From an uncultured Bacteroidia bacterium (GTDB lineage: Bacteria; Bacteroidota; Bacteroidia; Bacteroidales; UBA932): a stretch of 32,287 nt of DNA. Shown piece after piece: positions 7,055 through 15,845 of this stretch. The notes under the pieces were generated by a model. The model was not told the DNA's origin. It saw only the letters and a program-made list of their open reading frames with translations, and made no database searches. The DNA lies in the NCBI GenBank assembly GCA_902766255.1, contig CACXCS010000093.1:1-32287 (forward strand). Reading direction: 5' to 3'. The translations under genes were made by a program, and so were the position numbers. How positions within the stretch are numbered: position 1 is the stretch's first letter; each line of letters opens with the position of its first letter.

Positions 7055-10000
7055 CTATTTCCCGGTGGCCGGCACGTTGGTTATGGAATTGGAGATCTCC
7101 CTGGCGAGCGGCTGACCGCCTGTAATTGCTGTTGCCGCAAAGATGGAAATGCGATCGTCATCTGGCAGCGTGAGCGTGGTACAGCCGTCTTTGACGGGTA
7201 CGTAAAGCAGGTACATATATGTCTGTACATAAGGCTCGTCCCTGAGGCTTGCGTCGTGGCGGTGAGGGCCGATGTAGGCTACTTGTCCGCTGCGCAGGAA
7301 GGCCTTGTATTTGCCGTAGTTGCCGCCCCCGAAGAAGCCTGTCCACGCAGGAACCTCGAGCTTTTCGGGCTCGCCGGCATCGAACACGGCCGGGACGGGC
7401 TCCTCTCCGCTGGCTGCAGCCAGGAGATAAACGGCTCCGGCTCCTGCCGGCAGGTCTATGGCCTGGCCCTTGCATGCCACGGCATTCTCGATGTCGGGCT
7501 CGCCTGTTCTGAAGCTGATTCCCTTGTACAGGATCTCTTCCGGTATCTGCTCGGCAGCGTAGGAGTGCCATGCGGCGTCCATGTGCCCGAAGGCGCTGAA
7601 CGCGTTGGAACTGATGGCTACCTTGTTGAACGGCAGCTCGATGCTTGTCATCTCAGGGGCCCGAGAGGGCTCTGCCGGAGCTGCGAGGCGCACGCGGTAG
7701 GTCTTCAGGGCAAAGCGCCCCATGTAGAGCTGGAGGTCTTTTCCGGACCATTGTGCGACACCCTTCCTTTCTTCGATGCCGTTGGTCTCTTCGGCGTAAA
7801 CTATGTTGGAGGCAAAGCTGAGGGAGCCCTTGGCGGGAGCGCCCGAAAGCTCATATACTCTCACGATGATGCCGTCGCCGTCTTCGGCCTCCTTGACGGC
7901 ACGTATGCGTATTGCTGGGTTGGAGGAAGAAAGGAACGTGAAGCACTTTCCCAGTGTGCCCTTGTGCTTGTCGGCAACGGCATAGGCGCTCTTGCGCTGG
8001 TTGAGAATGTCGGCCTGCAGTGATGCGGCTGCGCCAAGGTCCTTGCTGCCCTCATGGCCTATTATGGACCATGTGAACTCGTGGGGAGCTATGTCCAGCT
8101 CGCTCTGGGCAGGATAGTGGTCGTCGGCGGTGGGGGAGTGTAAGAGCGTGAGACGCAGGGTGTTGGCATCGGGTTTGTCCCAGCCGTAGCGGCCGTCGTT
8201 GAGAATGGTCACGCCATAGCTGCCGTCGTCGGCGGTAATGTCAGCCCACTGCTGCGCCGGCACTTCGTAAGCAGTAATGGTGTTCTGGCCCCGCCTGACG
8301 TGGCCGAGGCCCAGGTCGTACGTTGCTTCCGATGCAGCGAACGACACCGGGAAGGCCGTTTTGAGGAGACTGCGGTGCGACTTCCAGTCTACATTGTTCC
8401 GCACGTCGATGCGCTCGTCCACGGCACCGTCGTAGAGTATGATTCTTTGGGTGAAGGAGGATTCTTCGAACTTCCGATCAACCCGCAGCACCGCCATCAG
8501 AGGGCCCTTGCTTTCTACGCTGATTTTCACGTCTTTATCAACTTTTACAGGCTCCTTGTCGATGGTGGTTTTGAGTATCTCCCAGGCTGGCCAGCGGTCG
8601 GATTTGTTCTCCTGCAGTACCTGCAGTCCGAAGGCCTTGCCGGGAGCCACCAGTTCCTTGCCGCAGCGCTTGTCGATGATGGAGATGATGTCGCCGCTGT
8701 CGCCGACGGTCAGTTTGTAGATGCGGTTCTCGATTGTGCGTCCGGATATTTTCAGATTGCTTTTGGCGCCCTGCTGACGCTTGACGGGACGTATGTCATA
8801 GACCGAGAAGCTTGCCGGAGGGCATGAGGCTGCGAAGGCGATACTGGCCTTTCCGTTTTTATTGCTGATAATCTGAGACTTGCACTTCTTGCCCCTGGGG
8901 CCGTAGACCTCTATGCCCTCGTATCCTTCGGGCAATTGTATTTCGGCATAAACAGGCTCGCTGCTGCCGGCGGATACGGGGTTGTAAACCACCACGCTGA
9001 GTCCTTTGCCGCGGGTGTCAAGGGCTCCGGAGATGCCGGCTGCCGATGCCTCGATAGTATTTGCCAGCTGGTTCTGCGCCAGGGTGTAATCGTTCCACGA
9101 GAAGGTATAGGCCTCTGGTATGCTGGTGCCCGTGAGGTCGTCGTGGAACTGGTGCACTATGAAGCGGCGCCAGGCATCGTTGAGTACGTATGCGGGATAG
9201 GGAACCGCTCCCAGCCAGGAGGCCGCTGCTGCCGACTCCTCTGCAGCGAAGGCCAGCTGTTCGCAGCGACGGTTGAACATCTTGTTGTCGCTGTTTGCAG
9301 TATAGACTCCCGAGCCGTGGACATCCATCAGCAGCTCTCCGTCGTAAACAGGGAGTATGTCTTTGTCCAGCAGGTCTTTATAGTCTTCGAATAAATCAGC
9401 AACAGTAGCGAACCGCAGGTTGTAGTGTGAACTGCCTGCATTGACGCTTTCGTTTATGAAGCGTACTCCCTGAGGGATGGGGGAGCCGCCCCTGTCGCCG
9501 CCGAGTCTGGAGGAACGGGTGCCGTAGTACCTCAGAACTGCGGGTATGGGCGAAGCGTCAAGCTTGGCAATCAGCTCGGCATCTTCGGTGACCGGGCCGT
9601 TCGGGTTCCAGCTGTAACTGGATCCATTGGGTGCTGCAAGAATGCGGGCTCCGTCTATGCCCTGCCAGACACCAAACTCGAAGGGCCACTTGCGCTCCCC
9701 CTCGTAGAAAGGGTTCGTACGCCACTTAAGTTTCTGGGTATGAAAAGCATAGAGTCCGCAGTGGGTAGCTATCGACGGGAGAGTATATCCAAAGCCGAAA
9801 CAGTCTGGGAGCATGATGTCGATGGACTTGCGTCCGAATTCGCGCTTGTAGAACTCCTCGCCCAGAAGGATGTTCCGGATGTTGGATTCGGCCGAGGGAA
9901 CGTTCCAGTCATTGGCGTCCCAGCCGCCGGAAGGATACCACCGGCCTTCAGCTACATACTTCTTGAGCCTTTCGAACTCCTCGGGATAATACTCTTTGAA

Positions 10001-10234
10001 CCAGTTGTACTTGACCGCGCCCTCAAAGCTGAACTTATAGGCGGGGAAAGCCTCCATGAGGGCGAAATTCTGCTGCAGGGTGTTGGGCAGGAATTCGCCT
10101 ATGGTCTGCTGTATCGTCCAGTTCCATTGGGTGTCAAGGTGTGCATTTGCAGCCATATAGACTGTCCTGCCCGAATTCTGGGCGGCAGCAGCCATGCTCA
10201 AAAGCATTGCCGCCGCAATAACTAACTTTTTCAT
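7055..10234 (-). CDS. GH38 alpha-mannosidase, exported
   Basis: The protein is 1059 residues with a signal peptide (MKKLVIAAAMLLSMAAAAQ). The GH38 metal site begins with AHLDTQW (H32, D34), and the catalytic nucleophile region is MLPDCFGFG (D144), with D106 in GGWDANDWN as another zinc ligand candidate. The C-terminal half carries the beta-sandwich domains of the family. GH38 enzymes release alpha-mannose from glycans such as host N-glycans. The protein shares no operon with the alginate genes. Directly upstream is an inverted repeat that abuts the start codon. Confidence 0.92.
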   Translation of the reverse strand: MKKLVIAAAMLLSMAAAAQNSGRTVYMAANAHLDTQWNWTIQQTIGEFLPNTLQQNFALMEAFPAYKFSFEGAVKYNWFKEYYPEEFERLKKYVAEGRWYPSGGWDANDWNVPSAESNIRNILLGEEFYKREFGRKSIDIMLPDCFGFGYTLPSIATHCGLYAFHTQKLKWRTNPFYEGERKWPFEFGVWQGIDGARILAAPNGSSYSWNPNGPVTEDAELIAKLDASPIPAVLRYYGTRSSRLGGDRGGSPIPQGVRFINESVNAGSSHYNLRFATVADLFEDYKDLLDKDILPVYDGELLMDVHGSGVYTANSDNKMFNRRCEQLAFAAEESAAAASWLGAVPYPAYVLNDAWRRFIVHQFHDDLTGTSIPEAYTFSWNDYTLAQNQLANTIEASAAGISGALDTRGKGLSVVVYNPVSAGSSEPVYAEIQLPEGYEGIEVYGPRGKKCKSQIISNKNGKASIAFAASCPPASFSVYDIRPVKRQQGAKSNLKISGRTIENRIYKLTVGDSGDIISIIDKRCGKELVAPGKAFGLQVLQENKSDRWPAWEILKTTIDKEPVKVDKDVKISVESKGPLMAVLRVDRKFEESSFTQRIILYDGAVDERIDVRNNVDWKSHRSLLKTAFPVSFAASEATYDLGLGHVRRGQNTITAYEVPAQQWADITADDGSYGVTILNDGRYGWDKPDANTLRLTLLHSPTADDHYPAQSELDIAPHEFTWSIIGHEGSKDLGAAASLQADILNQRKSAYAVADKHKGTLGKCFTFLSSSNPAIRIRAVKEAEDGDGIIVRVYELSGAPAKGSLSFASNIVYAEETNGIEERKGVAQWSGKDLQLYMGRFALKTYRVRLAAPAEPSRAPEMTSIELPFNKVAISSNAFSAFGHMDAAWHSYAAEQIPEEILYKGISFRTGEPDIENAVACKGQAIDLPAGAGAVYLLAAASGEEPVPAVFDAGEPEKLEVPAWTGFFGGGNYGKYKAFLRSGQVAYIGPHRHDASLRDEPYVQTYMYLLYVPVKDGCTTLTLPDDDRISIFAATAITGGQPLAREISNSITNVPATGK

Positions 10235-10235
10235 A

Positions 10236-10262
10236 TTCAGAACAACTTGGTTCTGAAAGGTA
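10236..10262 (-). promoter_or_regulatory. Inverted repeat and -7-like box directly before the GH38 start
   Basis: TTCAGAAC (10236-10243) and GTTCTGAA (10250-10257) are perfect 8-bp arms around a 6-base spacer, one base upstream of the ATG. A near-consensus -7 box TACCTTTC (minus strand 10262-10255, last base off) overlaps one arm. It could be an operator or a hairpin over the translation start. Confidence 0.4.
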
Positions 10263-10290
10263 GCGAAATTTTTTGACAGTGCAAGGGGTG

Positions 10291-10827
10291 TCAGAACATG
10301 TACCGGAGGCCGGCGACAATGACGCCTTGCTCCCCGACGCCGATTTCTGTAAATGCCCGGAGGAATTCAGGACCGGCTTCCAAGCCCAGGAGGGAGACCT
10401 GGAAGTTGAATTTGAATTTATCCTTGCCCGAACGCCAGTCGAGGAATGCGAGACCGGCGCCGATTTTAGAGTAAGAACCGAACCATGCGCGCCTGTACCA
10501 GTGGAACTTGACTGTGGGGATGAGGCTGAAGTTATTGTAACTGTTATGCTTCTCGTTTTCGATGGTGGAAAGGTTGAAGTATGCGAAGATGCCGCCTACG
10601 GATATGAGCTCTCCCAGGTCGTGGTAGTATTCGGCTGAAAAAGCTCCTGTTGCGGTGGAGTGGTAGTCTTTGTACAGCACGGAGCCGAAAACATCGGAAA
10701 CCAGAGTGTATAACTGTGAATTGGAAAATAATCCATAACTAACTCCCACCTCATTAGGACGGTAATTCTGTCCTGCTAACTGGAGGGACAGCGAAACGCT
10801 CAGTACAAGCACAAAAAGTTTTTTCAT
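10291..10827 (-). CDS. Small outer-membrane beta-barrel-like protein
   Basis: The protein is 178 residues with a signal peptide ending near LAGQ. The mature part alternates aromatic and polar residues in short strands and ends in GLRYMF; a terminal phenylalanine is typical of outer-membrane barrels. I do not recognise a named family. Segments such as KFHWYRRAWFGSYSKIGAGL resemble DFRWKWYRSDSVRLYTSFGL of the divergent neighbour, so the two are probably paralogues. I chose the ATG at 10827 for its MKKLF signal peptide. The stop lies 56 bases before the GH38 ATG. Confidence 0.6.
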   Translation of the reverse strand: MKKLFVLVLSVSLSLQLAGQNYRPNEVGVSYGLFSNSQLYTLVSDVFGSVLYKDYHSTATGAFSAEYYHDLGELISVGGIFAYFNLSTIENEKHNSYNNFSLIPTVKFHWYRRAWFGSYSKIGAGLAFLDWRSGKDKFKFNFQVSLLGLEAGPEFLRAFTEIGVGEQGVIVAGLRYMF

Positions 10828-10848
10828 ATAGTCAACAGAATATCTATG

Positions 10849-10856
10849 CAAAAATA
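10849..10856 (-). promoter_or_regulatory. -7 box for the leftward barrel protein
   Basis: On the minus strand the sequence is TATTTTTG, a full match to TAnnTTTG, ending 21 bases before the ATG at 10827. Confidence 0.5.
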
Positions 10857-10900
10857 CTGAAAAAAACGCAGATGTGTGTGCCTTGGTGCAAGAAATAGCG

Positions 10901-10908
10901 TATATTTG
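10901..10908 (+). promoter_or_regulatory. -7 box for the rightward barrel protein
   Basis: TATATTTG matches TAnnTTTG. The ATG at 10921 is 12 bases beyond it, so the leader would be about 10 bases or less. Confidence 0.55.
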
Positions 10909-10920
10909 TATTTACTGAAT

Positions 10921-11526
10921 ATGAAACGGATAATAGCATTTTTATTGGTTGCACTGGCCTGTGTGCCAATGTCTGCCCAGCACTTCGATCCCGAGCATCG
11001 TCATGCAATTGAGATTTCAAGCGGTTTCCCGCCTATACATGCATTCATGCTGTCAGGCGGCAATTCATACTATCAGATGATGTCGGGCATCAGAGAGACA
11101 ACCCATCTTCGTATCGGCATCAATATCGGGTATACATATGCCATCAACGAGAAGTGGGACTTTAATTTCGTATTCGACCTTGCACAGCGGTATTATACGC
11201 GCAAGTTCTACCCGGAACTTCCCGCCGAACAAATCACTAATAAACTTGACCGGTACGATTTTAAAGCTGAGCCCAAAACAGTCAAAAACGATGTCGATCT
11301 TTGGCCGTCATACATGGCTGATTTCCGCTGGAAGTGGTACCGCAGTGATTCCGTCCGCCTTTATACGTCCTTCGGCCTTAGCTATCTTCCCATGCGCTGG
11401 CCTATATTTCCCAATCTTACTCCCATAGGCATCAACTTTGGGCGCAATCATTTGTATGGTGTTGCTGAAATGAGTTTCAGCACTGCCGCCACCTTCCTGC
11501 TTGTTGGGGCGGGATACAGATTTTAG
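10921..11526 (+). CDS. Small outer-membrane beta-barrel-like protein (paralogue of the divergent gene)
   Basis: The protein is 201 residues with a clear signal peptide (MKRIIAFLLVALACVPMSAQ). The rest is a series of amphipathic strands rich in Y, W and F and ends in VGAGYRF, a barrel-type C-terminus. Function unknown. I chose the ATG at 10921 because the longer in-frame GTG start at 10876 would include the promoter. It may be co-transcribed with the Ig-domain lipoprotein that follows. Confidence 0.65.
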   Translation: MKRIIAFLLVALACVPMSAQHFDPEHRHAIEISSGFPPIHAFMLSGGNSYYQMMSGIRETTHLRIGINIGYTYAINEKWDFNFVFDLAQRYYTRKFYPELPAEQITNKLDRYDFKAEPKTVKNDVDLWPSYMADFRWKWYRSDSVRLYTSFGLSYLPMRWPIFPNLTPIGINFGRNHLYGVAEMSFSTAATFLLVGAGYRF

Positions 11527-11604
11527 TCACATAAGGAGGGCCGGCTCTTGAAATATTCAGTTTGTTTGTCTATATTGCATGACAATCAACAAAGCATTAT
11601 TACT

Positions 11605-12774
11605 ATGACTACCAGCCCTTTCGTTCCCAGTGCGCTCGCTGTCCTGTCGGCAGTGGCGCTGAGCCTGACCGCATTGTCGGTTAGTTCCTGCAAGCCCAAG
11701 GGGGCAGAAGTTCCCGTGACGGGCATCACGGTAAGCCAGCCCGCGTTGAGCATCACCGAGGGCGAAACAGCCACGATAAGCTATACCGTGGAGCCGTCCG
11801 ACGCATCGGTAAAGGGCGTAGCGTTCTCGTCCAGTGACCCCGGCGTAGCTACAGTTGACGAAAACGGCGTGGTAACGGCAGTGAGCCCCGGCACGGCCAC
11901 GATAACGGTAACCACCAGGGATGGCGGGTTCAAGGCGAGCGTCACGGTAACTGTCAAGGCCAAAGGCAGTTCGGGTCCCGGGACCGACACTTCCGTCAAG
12001 GTGACGGGAATCACGCTGGACAAGAGCGAACTCAGCATAGGAGTTGGCACATACTCGGTGTTGGTTGCCACGGTAGAGCCGTCGAATGCCGCCGACAAGA
12101 CGGTCGAGTGGAAGTCGAGCAAGCCGGCGGTAGCGGTGGTAGATGACGAAGGCAAGGTGTCCGGGATCATCCCCGGCTCCGCCACGATCACGGCCACCAC
12201 CAAGGACGGCGGATTCAAGGCCACCTGCGAAGTTCAGGTGATGACGGCTACCGAAGCTGCCTATAATCAGTGGCTGGGAGGATGGGATGTTCCTCGCGGA
12301 TCAGATGTAGATCTTTGGACCATTGAAGCGAACGTTCAGGGAAAATCCTTCAAAGTGTCCGGCATAGGTGGAATTCTAGCTGATGATTATGCTGATGGAG
12401 CTTTTGTCGCCATCGTCCCTTACGATGCAGAAACAGGGGAAATGGTGTTCAAAGTTTACGAAAACGGTGGTGTTTCCTGGATTGATAAAGAGCATGGAGC
12501 CATGAATGCCTTGCTGTCCGGCCAATACACTAATGTGGAGGGACTTATTTACTATAACTCGGGTGTGGGCAATACTATTTGCCTGGCCAAAATGTCCGGG
12601 GACGGCCTTACCGCGTCCCTGACTCCAAGTTATGTATTATCAGCAGGGGCTCCCGCTTACTTCTTTAATATCCGTTGGTATGGCCGATATACTACTTCGA
12701 TCGGCAGCCGTGCCGGCATTTCATGGAACGGTTATTTGACGTCCTTGCCCGCAACCATGACAAAGCATCAATAA
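11605..12774 (+). CDS. Lipoprotein with two BIG2 Ig-like domains and an unassigned C-terminal domain
   Basis: From the ATG at 11605 the protein is 389 residues; the lipobox is SVSSC (Cys29). Two BIG2 domains follow (about residues 34-115 and 130-210), each with VTGIT at the start and GTATITVTT or GSATITATT near the end; both run into the phrase DGGFKA. The last about 170 residues start with YNQWLGGWDVP and form a domain I do not recognise; its DNA is visibly more AT-rich than the Ig part. The start is uncertain: an in-frame TTG at 11548 has AAGGAGG eight bases upstream. It is probably a surface adhesion or binding protein. Confidence 0.75.
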   Translation: MTTSPFVPSALAVLSAVALSLTALSVSSCKPKGAEVPVTGITVSQPALSITEGETATISYTVEPSDASVKGVAFSSSDPGVATVDENGVVTAVSPGTATITVTTRDGGFKASVTVTVKAKGSSGPGTDTSVKVTGITLDKSELSIGVGTYSVLVATVEPSNAADKTVEWKSSKPAVAVVDDEGKVSGIIPGSATITATTKDGGFKATCEVQVMTATEAAYNQWLGGWDVPRGSDVDLWTIEANVQGKSFKVSGIGGILADDYADGAFVAIVPYDAETGEMVFKVYENGGVSWIDKEHGAMNALLSGQYTNVEGLIYYNSGVGNTICLAKMSGDGLTASLTPSYVLSAGAPAYFFNIRWYGRYTTSIGSRAGISWNGYLTSLPATMTKHQ

Positions 12775-12781
12775 TTGTAGC

Positions 12782-14104
12782 CTACAGCGCCGCGATCACA
12801 TCCCTCAAGAGGGCGTTGAAGTCAATTACACGGTCGGGCTTGGGAGAGTAGCCAAGAACCACAACTACCAGTTCCTTTGAAGGAATTATATAAATCTCCT
12901 GGCCGTCGTGACCCTGGCAGGAGAACATATCTTCGGGCGCATCAGGACACACATTGCAGCGGTTGAGCCAGAAGAATGCGCCGTAGCGCCCCTCGCTTGC
13001 TGATGCCGGCGTGGCGGTGTATTCCACCCAGCCTTCGGGTAGGACCCTGCGCTCGCCGATGCAGCCGTCGTCAAGGTACAACTGGCCAAACCTGGCGAAG
13101 TCCCTGGCCGTTATGTAAAGATATGAGGATCCCACGGGAGTTCCGCTCATGTCGGGCTCAAAATAGGGGTTGGCAATGGCAAGGGGAGTGAACAGGCGGT
13201 CGCGCATGTACGTCAGGAACTCTTGGTCGGAAGAGAACTTCCCGCGCAGGTAACGCATTACAATGTTGGTGCTGCCGCTGGAGTAATACCAGAAGGTCCC
13301 GGGCTCATGCTCCAATGGCTTTTCGATGGCGTAGAGACCCATATCGGTCTCGCGGTGCAGCATCAGGTTGACGTCGGAACGGTTGCCGTAATCCTCGTTC
13401 CACTCAAGGCCGCTCTGCATCTGCATCAGGTCGTTCAGGGTGATGTCCTTCCGGCCGTCGTTCTGCCATTCGGGGATGCCCGTCGGCTCATTTATGCAAA
13501 TAAGGGAGTCGCCGGCCATGATACCCGCAAGGGCATTGGTGAAGCTCTTTCCCATGCTCCAGCTGAGGAGCGGGGTCTCGCGGGAAATGCCCTCTGCATA
13601 ACGTTCGGCCACGATTTTGCCTTGGTGCAGGACCACGAATGCAAAGGGATGACCGTTGTAGGCATGTCCGTCTACCAGTGCCTCGGCAACAGGCTCCAAG
13701 CGGGCGGATACTTCCTCTTCACCGGCTTCCAGATAGTCCGGAAGGGGCTCCTGACGGGGCAGCGGATAGGCACTGGCAAGGAAATCCTGCCGGCCGTCGC
13801 CGCGAAGCAGGGTAACGCCGTATCCTTCGCGGAAGGCCGCTGTGGACTTGGCCCATAGGAAGCGGCTGGTGACGGTCTTGTTGTTATAATCAACCGTATT
13901 TCTGTCAAACTTGATGAAGGAGAAGTTCAGGTCCAGGGCCTCTACATCGGCCTGGGTCCTGCCTGAAATGAAAACTGCTGATGCCAGGTTTTTGGCGGCA
14001 TAACCAGTGATAATGGGCATGAGTGTATTCAGATAGATACATCCACCCAAAACGGCAGCGGCAAGCAGTACGCCTGCAGTGCTGAGTACTTTTCTGCTTT
14101 TCAT
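12782..14104 (-). CDS. Serine hydrolase of the class C beta-lactamase / penicillin-binding family
   Basis: The protein is 440 residues with lipobox LGGC (Cys22), so it is envelope-anchored. The SxxK motif is S183-MGK in LSWSMGKSFTN, and the second motif is YYSSG (Y274) where other members have YxN. A late GHDGQ may replace the KTG/HxG motif. Such proteins hydrolyse amides or esters, for example peptides or cell-wall stems; many are esterases. It follows the regulator gene 63 bases downstream without a recognisable promoter and may be read through from it. A link with the alginate genes is not evident. Confidence 0.8.
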   Translation of the reverse strand: MKSRKVLSTAGVLLAAAVLGGCIYLNTLMPIITGYAAKNLASAVFISGRTQADVEALDLNFSFIKFDRNTVDYNNKTVTSRFLWAKSTAAFREGYGVTLLRGDGRQDFLASAYPLPRQEPLPDYLEAGEEEVSARLEPVAEALVDGHAYNGHPFAFVVLHQGKIVAERYAEGISRETPLLSWSMGKSFTNALAGIMAGDSLICINEPTGIPEWQNDGRKDITLNDLMQMQSGLEWNEDYGNRSDVNLMLHRETDMGLYAIEKPLEHEPGTFWYYSSGSTNIVMRYLRGKFSSDQEFLTYMRDRLFTPLAIANPYFEPDMSGTPVGSSYLYITARDFARFGQLYLDDGCIGERRVLPEGWVEYTATPASASEGRYGAFFWLNRCNVCPDAPEDMFSCQGHDGQEIYIIPSKELVVVVLGYSPKPDRVIDFNALLRDVIAAL

Positions 14105-14124
14105 ACTTGAGTTCTAATATTCTT

Positions 14125-14159
14125 ATCCGGCTTTTACGGCAAGGTGTTCCGTTGCCGGC
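14125..14159. other. Weak stem-loop between regulator and serine hydrolase
   Basis: CGGCAA and TTGCCG (6-bp arms, 9-base loop) lie inside CCGGC / GCCGG outer arms. There is no following T-tract in the leftward direction, so it is at best a weak or factor-dependent terminator or an mRNA-processing hairpin. Confidence 0.25.
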
Positions 14160-14167
14160 ATGGTTAA

Positions 14168-14884
14168 CTATAGTCTCATAGGGATCTTTTCGCTGCATTC
14201 GGCGGCGAATTGTGTGATGGCGGTGAAGTGGTTGCGGATTTCACGCTCTACGCCGTCGGGGTCACGGCGGGTTATCATATCTACAATGCGCTTGTGCTCT
14301 TCGATGATGCCCTCCGGAGGCATTTTGCAGGCATTCAGCCGATGATAGTAATCAAGCACGTCCGGGCCTATCAACAAAAGCAGGGAATAGATGACGGGAT
14401 TGTGGCAGCACCGGGCGATTGTAGTGTGGAAGGCCATATCCTTCTCGTCGCGCAAAGGGGTATATGCGTTCGAGATGAAGCCCTCAAGTGCCTCTTTTAC
14501 AGCGTTCAGTTCTTCCTCAGTCCTATTAACCGCACACAGACGTGCCGCTTCAACTTCCAGCAGGGAACGTACATGCACAAGGGAAGAAAAGTTGTAACTT
14601 TTGTTTTCTTCGAGAGAGGCAATCTGCTTGGCAAGAATCGATCTGGAATGATTTGAAAGAACGGAGCCGCTTTGAGGCAGGATCCTTAGAACACCGTATG
14701 ATTCCATTCGTTCGAGGGCGAGGCGTACTTTGGCGCGGCTGACCCCGGTCTCCAGGGCAATTTTGCGTTCGGCGGGAAGGCGCTGGCCTGGTGCAACTGC
14801 CTCACTTTCAATCATGTTGCGTATGTATCTGAATACGCACTGGAGCTCTTTCTCGATGCTTGTCTTGCCTTTATACTCAGTCAT
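14168..14884 (-). CDS. GntR-family (FadR/FCD subfamily) transcriptional regulator
   Basis: The protein is 238 residues. The N-terminal winged helix-turn-helix contains GQRLPAERKIALETGVSRAK, and residues about 90-230 form the helical FCD ligand-binding domain with HTTIARCCHNPVIY and a late EEHKRIVDMI segment holding metal-site histidines. FadR-type regulators sense small organic acids, and the alginate operons of Bacteroidota that I know carry one of this type. Its gene starts 2 bases after the stop of the jelly-roll lyase, in the same unit, so it is probably autoregulated through the palindrome at 15866-15885. I chose the ATG at 14884 because the longer form would overlap the lyase coding region. 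Confidence 0.88.
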   Translation of the reverse strand: MTEYKGKTSIEKELQCVFRYIRNMIESEAVAPGQRLPAERKIALETGVSRAKVRLALERMESYGVLRILPQSGSVLSNHSRSILAKQIASLEENKSYNFSSLVHVRSLLEVEAARLCAVNRTEEELNAVKEALEGFISNAYTPLRDEKDMAFHTTIARCCHNPVIYSLLLLIGPDVLDYYHRLNACKMPPEGIIEEHKRIVDMITRRDPDGVEREIRNHFTAITQFAAECSEKIPMRL

Positions 14885-14886
14885 TC

Positions 14887-15831
14887 TTATTTTAGTTTTC
14901 GTATATCGAAGTCTGCAAACTTCAGGACCTCGTCCCTCAGCTGGCCGGCCAGGGAACGCCCTTCGCCGAAGTTGCGGTAAAGTCCCCACTTGGGACGCAT
15001 TCCGGTGCATCCGGAACGCCACATATCAAGCTCGGCACCTTCTACTTTTGCCAGTTGCTTGCCGTCGCGGATGCGGGTGACGACTACCGAGTAGCGGCCG
15101 TTATCGGCAAAGTTCACTGTTTCCGTTACGGATACCCATTCTCCGAGGAATTCGGAAAGGTCGGTCCTGGCGAGGTACGTGGAACTGCCGTCGCTCTCTA
15201 TTTTGGATGCTGTATAGAGCACCTGGAATTGTTGTTTGCCGTTAGACAGGGTGCGGCAGGTGAAGGTAATGGCCGGGAGCGAGACATCGGCGTTTCCTTC
15301 TTTGTTGTCAAGTCCCTTGAGCTGGTGGATATGTGCGAATTTATTTGTGGTCTTCATTCCGACGGGAAGGCAGAACTTCCAGGTCATCTTGAGAGTCTCG
15401 CCGTACTGTGCTACGAGTGAATCGGGGGAGTGGGCATCAGTCTTGATCTCGTTTCTCTGGCGGTCGGTCACGTCCGCTTTGCCGCGGTCATCATCGTTGT
15501 CGATATGCAGATAGAAGTCGAAAACGTACTTATTGAGTGCCTTGTCGTAACTCTGGCGGATATGGCGGAAAGGCTCGGAGGCGTGCGCGCCGGAGTTGTC
15601 AGGCGTCTCGTAATTGTAGCCTCTGGAAAGAATCAGGGCGTAGGTGCCGGCATCATTGCCATCGGCAGCGAGGCCCGGTTTTTGCTCAGGCTCTTCAGGG
15701 GTATCTGATGGTCCCGGGGTTTCAGGATTATTCTTGTTCCCGCCACCTGGAACAGGGTCGGGAATCAAAAAAGCCGAACTGCAGGCAGCTATCAGCGAGA
15801 GAGCGAAAAAAACGGCAAAAAATTTTTTCAT
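14887..15831 (-). CDS. Jelly-roll polysaccharide lyase lipoprotein (alginate lyase candidate)
   Basis: The protein is 314 residues: lipobox IAAC (Cys17), then a proline-rich linker to about residue 52, then a beta-sandwich lyase domain. Motifs are RQRNEIK (124-130), HIHQLKG (167-173) and RPKWGLYR (279-286). These correspond in order to the RxELR, QxH and YFKAGxYxQ motifs of PL7 alginate lyases, but with enough difference that the PL family is not certain; PL13- or PL20-like is possible. It would cut a uronate polymer at the cell surface. The domain is paralogous to the one at 16945-17760. I chose the ATG at 15831 (MKKFF); the longer form starts at a TTG. Confidence 0.75.
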   Translation of the reverse strand: MKKFFAVFFALSLIAACSSAFLIPDPVPGGGNKNNPETPGPSDTPEEPEQKPGLAADGNDAGTYALILSRGYNYETPDNSGAHASEPFRHIRQSYDKALNKYVFDFYLHIDNDDDRGKADVTDRQRNEIKTDAHSPDSLVAQYGETLKMTWKFCLPVGMKTTNKFAHIHQLKGLDNKEGNADVSLPAITFTCRTLSNGKQQFQVLYTASKIESDGSSTYLARTDLSEFLGEWVSVTETVNFADNGRYSVVVTRIRDGKQLAKVEGAELDMWRSGCTGMRPKWGLYRNFGEGRSLAGQLRDEVLKFADFDIRKLK

Positions 15832-15845
15832 ATCTGCAACTTTAA

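Noticed and set aside
14158-14172. TGGTTAAC resembling half of the palindromic operator
   Set aside because: Only half of the site is present, and it overlaps the stop codon of the regulator gene; it may be chance.
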